A stretch of 37,546 nt of DNA from Spongospora subterranea (taxonomy: Eukaryota > Endomyxa > Phytomyxea > Plasmodiophorida > Plasmodiophoridae): NCBI GenBank assembly GCA_900404475.1, contig OUQQ01000132.1:1-37546 (forward strand), given 5' to 3'. The notes under the pieces are model-generated. The model was not told where the DNA came from. It saw only the letters and a program-made list of their open reading frames with translations, and did no database searches. Both the position numbers and the translations under genes were made by a program. This document shows positions 22,431 through 30,474 of this stretch, one piece after another; position 1 is the stretch's first letter, and every line of letters begins with the position of its first letter.

Positions 22431-22860
22431 TCAGGATATTCTAAGAAACAAATAGCTTTGGCGAATCCTTATATGGGCAAGGGTAATAGAACTCGGCGCT
22501 ATTTGCGGGCAACGGCATATAAATATGATTGAATAAATACCAAATTGTTTATCAGACAAATCAAGGGGAGAAATCGCCAGATGATACATGAATGTTTGTT
22601 GGTGTGCAGCATTCAAAGCATCGCTTAGCAACTTAGTAAACAAAGCGATAGACAGGGAGAATTTCGGCTTCTCTGTAGCGTCTGAGATTAATGTAATTTT
22701 TTTTCGATCGCCACCACAGCAAGCCATTTTCGTCATTGTGAATGAACTCCCTGTTGGTGGCATTCGACAGAATACCGTAAACACTTCTCGATGTTTTGTT
22801 GGCATCCACACGCGACTTGTATAGGGTTGCTGTATCGGCAACGCATAGCCAGAAATCAGT
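22431..22860 (-). pseudogene. Nuclease-like repeat, copy A (C-terminal fragment)
   Basis: Coding signal on the minus strand is conserved with copies at 24,170-24,435 (+) and 24,646-25,000 (-): TATLYKSRVDANK, then a VYGILSNAT-type strand, IHNDENG, and a conserved end EAEILPVYRFVY. In this copy the frame shifts and the segment follows a Ty3/gypsy chromodomain tail directly instead of its own N-terminal part. It is a broken chimera, not a working gene. Confidence 0.6.
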
Positions 22861-23444
22861 TTCTGAGTGACATCGTTCCCGAATAAGATAGCAGGAAATC
22901 TTTCATTATTTCCGGAATATCCATTTTTATAGTTTCAAATAAATCCCATGTTATAATCTGTATTTTCAAAACCTCGCCAACGAACCCAAAGCTCGTAATG
23001 GCCCGTGTCGGCGTTGAGACGAAGATCGTCGATCGATTCGGGAATGAACAAAATTCCTTTTTTAACGATGTTGTCATTCAATGCAGATATCATATTCAGC
23101 GATTTATCGTCGTATAATTTCAAACGTTGGGCATGGACGTCGGCGGTTTGTCCTGTGATTAACTTTTTCACGGTGAAAACCATATTGTAAGGCAACATGT
23201 CCACGATCTGAGCGGGACCACACCGATTGCATTCAGTTTTTAAAGGTTTACGAATGATATTTGAGGCAACCAAAACGTAATCAAATAGAGAGAAAGTACA
23301 TGACTGGGATGGCCACAGTGCATGACAAGACAACATGACTGGGCTAATCGGCTGAAAATGCATGGCTACAGAGTGCATGCCAGCAGCCAGCATGACTGGG
23401 GCTACTCGGCTGATCAGTGGCCGGGCGGCCATTTGATGCTGCAA
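22861..23444 (-). mobile_element. Ty3/gypsy-type integrase C-terminus with chromodomain (remnant)
   Basis: On the minus strand the frame codes GPAQIVDMLPYNMVFTVKK and TADVHAQRLKLYDD (the integrase C-terminal GPY/F-like region with the DVHxxRLKxY strand common in gypsy elements of protists and oomycetes), then ILFIPESIDDLR and YELWVRWRGF, a chromodomain that in chromoviruses tethers integration to histone marks. The frame is broken just after WVRWRGFENTDYN and resumes in another frame as TWDLFETIKMDIPEIMKDF. The upstream end has short repeats with CATGACTGGG three times (23,298-23,400). Reverse transcriptase and LTRs are not visible here. Confidence 0.65.
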
Positions 23445-23495
23445 CTCTGTGTCATGGTGTTTTCGTTCCGCTTCCGATGTCGGCGTCGGTAGTCC

Positions 23496-23723
23496 TTGGA
23501 CCAGCAGGTTGGCGAAGTGAAGGAGGCGCTCAAGGCCAAGCTCATGGCGGCCAAGGCCAAGCTCAACGAGGCCGAAGAGACGAAAAACGTTGCATTAATT
23601 ACTGCTTCCTCATACGTTTACGCTTCCATCTTGAACAGTTTGAACACTCTTCTGGATCTGGTCAAACACGATTTCCAGACAAAACCTGTATCCAAGTCTT
23701 TCTCTGATGCCGGTGAAGATTAG
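23496..23723 (+). CDS. Coiled-coil ORF of the nuclease-like repeat family
   Basis: An open frame of 75 residues with a strongly helical, Ala/Lys/Glu-rich run (EVKEALKAKLMAAKAKLNEA) and then LNSLNTLLDLVKHDF, ending TAG. A diverged, frame-broken inverted copy lies at about 25,770-26,010 on the minus strand. In both arms the coil lies upstream of a nuclease-like segment on the same strand, so coil and nuclease may be one split gene. I know no name for it. Confidence 0.45.
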   Translation: MDQQVGEVKEALKAKLMAAKAKLNEAEETKNVALITASSYVYASILNSLNTLLDLVKHDFQTKPVSKSFSDAGED

Positions 23724-23845
23724 ATCGTATCGGTAACTGCTATCAATTTGAAATATCAAGAATGGGTACAGAGTTCGAAACCCAGCAAAACTGGTTTTTT
23801 CACCAGAAACCTACTCCTCGACCCAAAAAGGGGAAACAAGGCAGA

Positions 23846-24435
23846 CAGCGTTTGAGAAGGTCTTGAAAATATTTCATATGGCGAACGAAGCGGGACGCCG
23901 TATTTTTTAAAATCTTTTTTTGAGCGATGTTGTCATCAAGTTCGACCGTGTGCTGCGAATTTCCCAGAGCTCGATATTGCCGTTGAAAATGGCGCCAAGA
24001 AACGCAAACTTTGTGGAAAAACAGACTATACAGTAGGCTTCGGCAAAGACAAGGATCATAAGGCCACACCCCCGTGAACTGCATCTTGTTTTTCTGGAAG
24101 CGAAAACTATAAATTCTACATGGGAACCATTTGAAACTATCAAAATGGACATTCCTGAAATTTTTGCTATCTCATTCGGGAACAATGGCACTCAGAAACT
24201 GATTTCTGGCAATGCGTTGCCGAGACAGCAACTCTATACAAGTCGCCTGTGGATGCCAACAAAACTTCAAGAAGTGTTTGGGGTGTTTTCTCGAATGCCA
24301 CCAACTGGGAGTTCATTCACATTGACGAAAATGGCTTGCCCTTGGCGCTCGAAAAAATTTTACAGTAATCTCAAACACTACCGAAAAGCCGAAATTCTCC
24401 CTGTCTATCGCTTTGTTTACTATGTTGCTAAGTGA
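23846..24435 (+). pseudogene. PD-(D/E)XK nuclease-like gene, copy B (disrupted)
   Basis: Plus strand, in order: ENGAKKRKLCGKTDYTVGFG (23,980-24,040) supplies the D of a PD-(D/E)XK fold; ELHLVFLEAKT (about 24,078-24,112) is the E-x-K strand; WQCVAETATLYKS is the helix with the conserved Q; then VWGVFSNATNWEFIHIDENG (24,270-24,330). An in-frame stop at 23,899 and a 75-base piece of gypsy chromodomain tail (TWEPFETIKMDIPEIF, about 24,119-24,170), inserted between the E-x-K strand and the Q helix, break it. Compared with copy C, this shows recombination with copy A-type DNA. Confidence 0.6.
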
Positions 24436-24639
24436 TGCTTTGAATGCTGCACACCAACAAACATTCATCTATCATCCCCTTGATTGTCTGATAAACAATT
24501 TGATACTTTCAATCATACATATATGCTGTTAGTCCTTGCTGATCTCCAAGTGAAGTTTCAATCAGGATATTATATTGCGGGAAGATCATTGTCGCCAATC
24601 AAAACTCTTAAAAAGCAAGGACTAACAGCATATATGTAT

Positions 24640-25215
24640 GATTGATTAAATTCCAAATTGTTTATCAGACAAATCAAATGGAGAAATCGCCAGATGAGAC
24701 ATTACTGTTTGTTGGTGTGCAGCATTCAAAGCATCGCTTAGCAACATATTAAACAAAGCGATAGTCAGGTAAAATTTCGGCTTCTCTGTAGCGTCTGAGG
24801 TTAATGTAAAATTGTTTTGAGCGCCATAGCCAGCCGTTTTCGTCAATGTGGATGAAATCCCAGGCGGTGGCATTCGACAGAATACTCCAAACATTTGTCG
24901 TTGTTTTGTTGGCATCCACTCGCGACTTGTATAGAGATGCTGTATTGGCAACGCATTGAAAGAAATCAGTTTTTGAAATTGAAGTCTTCGCTTCCAAAGC
25001 AAAAAGATGCAGCTCACAGGGCAGCCAACTGTATAGTCTGTTTTTCCATAAAGTTTGCGTTTCTTGGCGCCATTTTCAACGGCAATATGGAGCTCCGCAG
25101 CTCACCGTCGAACATGAAGACAACATCGCTCAAAAATAAGATTTTGAAAAATGCGGCGTCCCGCTTCGTTTGCCATATGAAATATTTTAGAGACCTCCTC
25201 AAACGCTGTCTGAAA
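24640..25215 (-). pseudogene. PD-(D/E)XK nuclease-like gene, copy C (least interrupted core)
   Basis: Minus strand: FEEVSKIFHMANEAGRRIF near 25,205-25,150, then a frame change, KLYGKTDYTVG near 25,035 (candidate catalytic Asp), a deletion, ELHLFALEAKT (candidate E-x-K) directly followed by FFQCVANTASLYKSRVDANK, then a VWSILSNATAWDF strand, HIDENG, and YREAEILPDYRFV. From the E-x-K onward about 90 residues are open without a chromodomain insertion, so this is closest to the ancestral layout. The order D, E-x-K, Q-helix, then a VWGxLSNxxxWxF hairpin is typical of PD-(D/E)XK endonuclease-like domains found in transposons and Crinkler-type proteins; the exact family is inference. Confidence 0.62.
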
Positions 25216-25389
25216 CCCATTTCTTGGTACGACCGATTCATTGAGTGCACCCAGTTGAAGCGTTTTCCGAAAACGACATGTAGTGTGTGCCTGCTTTTGT
25301 CTGCTGTGCGATCAGCCGTACACACGGTAATAGCTGTTTAAGGTTGTAAACTGAGGTTCTCACAGATCTTCAGGCAATTTCAGGCCCAA

Positions 25390-25722
25390 CGGCATATATA
25401 CGAAAGGAAGGCAGTCAACTGTCCATTACATCGTTGGGTTCCGGACAATTTATCTCCAAAGCAGCTGATTGCAAGAAGGTGCTCAACAGACCGGATTCAC
25501 AATCCACTGTTAAGTACCCGCCAAAGTTCTTGACATAGTATCAAACAGGTTTGCCTGTAACCGCTTTAGCGTGAAAACGGCGTCCGTTGAGGGGGTACTT
25601 AACAGTGGATTGTGAATCCGGTCTGTTCAGTATTTTCTTGCAATCAGCTGCTTTGGAGATAAATTGTCCGGAACCCAACGATGTAATGGACATTTGACTG
25701 CCTTCCTTTCGTATATATGCCG
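25390..25722. repeat. Inverted repeat with equal 130-base arms
   Basis: Arms 25,390-25,519 and 25,593-25,722 are both 130 bases and differ at only a few positions. They start and end with CGGCATATATACGAAAGGAA and its complement. The loop is 73 bases. Immediately outside, the sequence 25,729-26,060 is the inverted copy of about 23,410-23,763, so this hairpin sits inside a larger mirror. Confidence 0.88.
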
Positions 25723-26019
25723 TGATTCTTGATATTTCGAATTGATACCAGTTACCGATACGATCTAATCTTCACCGGCATCAGAGAAAGACTTGGATAC
25801 AGGTTTTGTCTGGACATCGTGTTTGACCAGCTCCAGAAGAGTGTTCACCCTGTTCGAGATGGAAGCGTAAACGTATGAGGCAGCAGTATTCAATTCAACG
25901 TTTTCGCCTCCTCGGCATCGTTCAGCTTGGCCTTGGCCACCTTGAGCCCAACTGCTGTTCCAAGAACTCTAACAAAGCCGACATCGGAAGTGGAATGAAA
26001 AACATTCTCTGACACAGGG

Positions 26020-27090
26020 TTGCAGCATCTGGTGGCCGCCCGGCCAATGAGCATCCGAATATCCCAGTCATGTTGTCATGCACTGTGGCCATGCATTTTC
26101 AGCCGAGTAGCCCAGTCTTTGTTCGAAATTTTTCGAAGCTCTAGGCTGAGGGAACAAGGGTGCTCCTCAAGGCTTGTAATCAGTTCCGACGGAAAAATAT
26201 CTGACCCGAGCCCACACCTTTGTCAACCTCTCAATGTAGAAGGCGAATTAGTTGACCTTGAGCCAAGAGTAAGTCTATCAAGGAAACGTTGATGGTTTCT
26301 TCAAACTAAACTACTCTGGTACATGATTTGGCGCTATCTGACAGATCTAAATTTGCGACACAATTCTGGGCAGATATCAGCGAGAACTTATTATCGCGTT
26401 TCAATAATATCCCTGCTCATGTGATGAACAAACAATCGGTTATCAAACTGGTAAATTTTATTCGATCGGGAGGGCGGTCAGCGGATCGTTTGCAAGACGT
26501 TGAGGAGAATGATCTTGCTCTCTCCCCTGACCGCATGACGTCGTTTTTTGTTATTCAGCAGTCCTGTCTTGGACGGCGTCAATAAAGCAGAGTTTCCGCA
26601 TGGGGACACCCAGATCTGGGCAAATATGAAACGATCAGGGGTAACGCTCTTTCTGGATGGAACATTTCGCTGTTTGCCAGAACTATTTGTGCAACTTTTT
26701 GTCATAATGGCGTACGACGCTGACAATGATTTATACTACCGGTCATATATATGCCATTGACCGCCAAAACCAGTTTTTTTTTCATGTGCCTTTGAAAGTT
26801 GTCAATAATTCTGCAAAATTGCAGAAATCCGATTAGCGGGCCGTGGAATCAGCCAGCTGCATATGTCTGAAACCTTTCGGCCCCGATAATAGCGAACACC
26901 CCTTTTTGGGTTTTCCATTGATATCCAACATCGTCAAAAACAATGGTATACAGCTCTGCGAGCATCGTTGCTTAACACTGTTAACCTTTCCCGGTTGGTC
27001 TCTTCATCTGCAACTTGTCCGTCAGCAGCAGGAACGTTCATTATGCAGTTCAAGAGTGAATACAGTAATAGAGGAAGATGATGTCTAACA
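26020..27090 (+). mobile_element. FLYWCH/MULE-type DNA transposon remnant
   Basis: At 26,150-26,280, GCSSRLVISSDGKISDPSPH matches the second half of a FLYWCH-like zinc finger as seen at the N-terminus of MULE transposases. At 26,640-26,760, SGVTLFLDGTFRCLPELFVQ followed by LFVIMAYDADNDLYY is the first catalytic block of the MULE DDE domain (the DGTF motif). Between them an open frame (26,328-26,585) covers the linker. Frames shift near 26,570 and 26,740, and I could not locate the remaining catalytic residues with confidence. Broken. The left edge shares sequence with 23,320-23,440 in inverse orientation. Confidence 0.68.
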
Positions 27091-27159
27091 GGCAAGTGAC
27101 GTAACCATCCTAACGACATCACTCTCATCATCACTTGAATTGTACTACCTACAAATTTC

Positions 27160-28497
27160 CAAACCAGTTTCTTCTATAATATGCATGTATCAGCGGGTTC
27201 GAAAGACCGGGATTATAGTATGAATAAGCCCTTAAGCCCTTGATCCAGCACGCCCCTCGAATGAGTCCCTTAATCCCAAGCTGATGTCGACACCATAAAA
27301 GCTTGTTTACGTTGGTGGGTTTCGTTAAAGACGGCAGCCATCTTCGAGGTCTCGCAGTATCGAACCTCAACTTGCTTGGCCTTGACCTGCTCACGAGCGT
27401 AGTGATACTTCACATCTATATGCTTAGTTAGGGCATCTGTGCGATTGTTCTTCATGGCGATCCACGTTGTCTTCATTGATCAGAGTAGGACTTCGAATGG
27501 GGTACCCAATCTCCTCAGATAGTTGACGTATCCATTTACACGCACGAGTAGTGTCATATAATGCTGATGTCCCTACTGTTTTCTGTACTTTTGACTTCCA
27601 TGAAATCGGACCTCCGGCAAACAGAAGTACGTAACCGGTTGTTGACCTTCGGTTATCCGGGCAGTTCGCCCAATCACTATCTGATTCAGCCATATCCGGA
27701 TATGACTCATCATGCACCGTAACGAATGCCGAACACTTGAGTAGTACTCAGGTAACGAAGTACTCGTTTGACAGCGGTCCAGTGCTGTTTGCCACGATTT
27801 GAGGCGAACCGGCAAAGTGATCCGACTGCGTGGGCAAGATCTGGCCGTGTGTTCATTGCAAGCCAAAGGAGTGATCCGACTAGGTCCTTGTAGGGAACGT
27901 CTTTCATTTCATCGAGTTCTTCATCGGTTTTGGGGCATTTATTTCCTTTGAAAGGTGTAGGTTCGGTTGATGGGGAGTGGCGCTGGCTTTGGATTCGGCC
28001 ATGTGGAACCTGGCAAAGGGTTCATGGACAAATGATGCTTGGTCAATGGTAGATCTTGTACCTTCCTCCATCTTGTACCGGTGGTATCACCGTCTCGTGT
28101 CTTAATTCCGAGCAAGAGGGTCGGATTTCCAATGTCAGTTATTCCGAATCGTTGTGATAGCAGCCTGACGATATTGTCAGACAATTACTTACAGTTGTGA
28201 GCTAGCAACATGTCTACGTGGATTGCTAGAATCGCGTATTTGGCGCCATAGTTGATCGTGTAGACACATTGGTCGGCCTTTGTTTGGACAAATTTCAACC
28301 TAGTGGTTAGGAAATTATGGAGTTGTGTGTTTTAAACCCTACCGGCTTGCTCAAGACCATAAACCGTATTCACCAGCTTGACTGTGAGGTTGTCTGTTCC
28401 TGGTTGGATAAAATCTTCGGTTTGCTTCATATACACAGCTTTCTAAAACACCATTGAAAAAAGCACCAACGATGTCAACTTGGCGGAGGTGAAGATT
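27160..28497 (-). mobile_element. Ty1/copia retrotransposon fragment, minus strand (broken)
   Basis: Minus strand, from high to low coordinates: reverse-transcriptase segment (28,490-28,200, rearranged), a piece with SDNIVRLLSQRFGITDIGN (28,184-28,128), YKDLVGSLLWLAMNTRPDL (27,895-27,840) and RNase H with SDSDWANCPDNRRSTTGYV (27,685-27,630), then TRACKWIRQLSEEIGYPIRS, NRTDALTKHIDVKYHYARE, and the end near 27,260. Several frameshifts and a small deletion around the RNase H core are visible. After the end, GAAAGACCGGGATTATAGTA (27,199-27,218) may be LTR sequence; a near-identical piece recurs at 29,171-29,190. Confidence 0.85.
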
Positions 28498-28563
28498 ATG
28501 CTGGGCGGCATCGCCAAGTTGACATCGTTGGCGCTTTTCTCAATGGTGTTTTAGAAAGCTGTA
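28436..28563. repeat. Centre of the copia palindrome
   Basis: CAGCTTTCTAAAACACCATT (about 28,437) is mirrored by its complement at about 28,541-28,560, and CCAACGATGTCAACTTGGCG by about 28,508-28,529, leaving only a short asymmetric centre near 28,498-28,507. The plus and minus copia fragments thus meet head to head. Confidence 0.85.
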
Positions 28564-29206
28564 CATGAAGCAACCCGGAGAATTTATCCAACCAGAAACA
28601 GACAACCTCGTACTCAAGCTGGTGAAGGCCATTTATGGTCTTAAGCAAGCCGGTAGGGTTTGGCACACACAACTCCATAATTTGCTAACCACGAGGTTGA
28701 AATTTGTCCAAACAAAGGCCGACCCATGTGTCTACACGATCAAATGATGGCGCCAAATACGCGTTTCTAGCAATCCACGTAGACATGTTGCTAGCTCACA
28801 ACTGTAAGGAATTGTCTGACAATATCGTCAGGCTGCTATCACAACGATTTGAAATAACTGACATCGGAAATTCGACCCTCTTGCTCGGAATGAGAGTGAC
28901 ACGAGACGGTGATACAGGCCCAATTACCATTGACCAAGCATCATTTGTCCATGAAACCCTTGCCAGGTTCCACATGACCGAATGGATTTTATCCAACCAG
29001 GAACAGACATCCTCGTACTCAAGCTGGTGAAGGCGATTTATGGTCTTAAGCAAGCCGGTAGGGTTTGGAACACACAACTCCAAAATTTCCTAACCACGAG
29101 GTTGAAATTTGTCCAAACAAAGGCCGACCCATGTGTCTACACGATTAATGATCGCGCCAAATACGTAACGAGAAAGACCGGAATTATAGTATGGATGAGC
29201 CCTTAA
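28507..29206 (+). mobile_element. Ty1/copia reverse-transcriptase fragment, plus strand, with internal duplication
   Basis: Plus strand: FIQPETDNLVLKLVKAIYGL with KQAGRVWHTQLHN and FVQTKADPCVYTI is the copia RT 'YGLKQAxRxW' block. The same roughly 165-base block appears again at 28,982-29,150 after a segment coding HVDMLLAHNCKELSDNIVR. So the RT block is present three times in the window, counting the inverted copy at about 28,262-28,420. All copies are short and frame-broken. Confidence 0.85.
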
Positions 29207-29328
29207 TTCAACAGTTTCAAACACCAATATTCCATCAAAGCACACAAACGCTTCAAATTTTGGGCAAGATTAAGCTGCGTCACAAGCTAGCGACCACAAC
29301 AAATTGATTTGTCAAACTTGAAAAAAAT

Positions 29329-29357
29329 CGAACAGTTATTTTGAAACGGAGGGAGTA
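29329..29357. mobile_element. Mariner/Stowaway-like terminal repeat end
   Basis: GTTATTTTGAAACGGAGGGAGTA ends in the hallmark ACGGAGGGAG plus a TA dinucleotide typical of the right end of plant-type Tc1/mariner and Stowaway elements (reverse complement CTCCCTCCGT). I find no matching CTCCCTCCGT left end in the window, so this is a solo end or truncated element. Confidence 0.5.
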
Positions 29358-29359
29358 TC

Positions 29360-29850
29360 GTCTTGTAGGACTGCTAGATCATACGTTCCATCGTTGGCAT
29401 CCTCAGTTTCTCTTGCCTGAAGTGGCCTTAAGCTGCTTTTTTTGTGAATCTCCTTTAAGGTTGCGAAAGCCTTCTAACCCTGCTACGTCTTTGAAGATAG
29501 CCTCCCATACCTGTTTCGGTAATCGCTGAACAACCTTACGACCTTTGGAATACTCAGCGAAGTGAGTACGATACGATTTGTTATCTCTGACACCACAAGA
29601 TTAAGGTGTGAATACACTCCTGACGAAGAAACCGGGATGAAAACGTTCGTGCCTGTTTTTACGTATCAAAATTTTATCACCGAAGTAGGACGAAAAGTCT
29701 GTGGAGTTTTGATGTTTCATCACATCATGATACTTTCATCCCGGTTTAGGGGGATTTACGGCCAACCTTACTGTATTGCATACGTTTAGATCTCGTGACG
29801 TTCGCGGTGTAATGGTTGCCGCTGAACCTTGAGCAGAAGAAGACATATAA
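29360..29850. other. Unassigned sequence in the mobile-element cluster
   Basis: Short open frames only (for example 29,562-29,789 plus). No domain recognised. Likely debris between the mariner-like end and the helix-turn-helix remnant. Confidence 0.35.
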
Positions 29851-30170
29851 TTGATAAGCGGCAAGTCGCAGAAACAAGCGGCTATACATTTTAAAGTTTC
29901 ACGTCCTGCTGTGAATAAGATGCTAAAAGCGGCGACTGACATTGAAAAGACAATTGCAGACCAGCCCAATCAGAGGAATCTGAAAAACGCTGACAACACG
30001 ACCTATCGATATTTCATTCTGTCAATTTCCCACTAGAGTGTTGCCATCCTCTGACAATGTGACGACCGGTAACGAATTGCTGGCAAACTACAGTGATCGA
30101 TTCATGGCAGATTTCAATTCAGAAGCTGATGAACATTCAAAGGCACCAAAGCCAACAGTCAATTCGTATT
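29851..30170 (+). mobile_element. Pogo/CENP-B-like helix-turn-helix remnant
   Basis: The frame from about 29,851 codes LISGKSQKQAAIHFKVSRPA followed by VNKMLKAATDIEKT, a helix-turn-helix of the kind at the N-terminus of pogo/Tigger-type transposases and CENP-B (SQxxxAxxFxVSxxxVxxxLK). It continues NLKNADNTTYRYF, then stops. A later open stretch (SEADEHSKAPKPTVNSY, 30,120-30,170) could be the element's C-terminal tail, with the DDE core lost. Confidence 0.5.
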
Positions 30171-30474
30171 AGCGTTTGTGATCAAAATAAACCATATTGA
30201 TCGTTGACCCCCACAGATCGCCTTAAATGTTAATCGGCCATCCTGGAAAACACGGAGTGAAGAGAAACCCGCCTGCATTTCAACAGAATTGCAACATCGG
30301 CACCTCGACGAAATGCAATCAACTGGATTTTTCAGTGCATAGACGCTGAACGAGTCGATGGACCGACCCAAAACTCTTCGATTGCAAAATCAACAGTCCG
30401 TGGCCGACGATGGCGATGGCTGGTCCATCAATCTGGTCTTGCGGCTAATGCAATCAGGCTGATTTGAGCTCGTA

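Larger units (their letters stand above)
23846..25215. repeat. Inner giant inverted repeat (copies B and C head to head)
   Basis: The arm about 23,846-24,540 is mirrored by about 24,610-25,215, for example GCGAACGAAGCGGGACGCCG against its reverse complement at about 25,160. The centre at about 24,545-24,610 is framed by CATATATGCTGTTAGTCCTT and its complement. Arms differ by indels and by the chromodomain insert in the left arm. Confidence 0.75.

Noticed and set aside
23755..23790. GTTCGAAACCC resembling a tRNA B box
   Set aside because: No matching A box, acceptor stem or cloverleaf around it, and it sits inside a repeat family.
22400..29900. Repeats considered as a CRISPR array
   Set aside because: The repeats are long, few and inverted, with transposon coding content; no short direct repeats with regular spacers exist.
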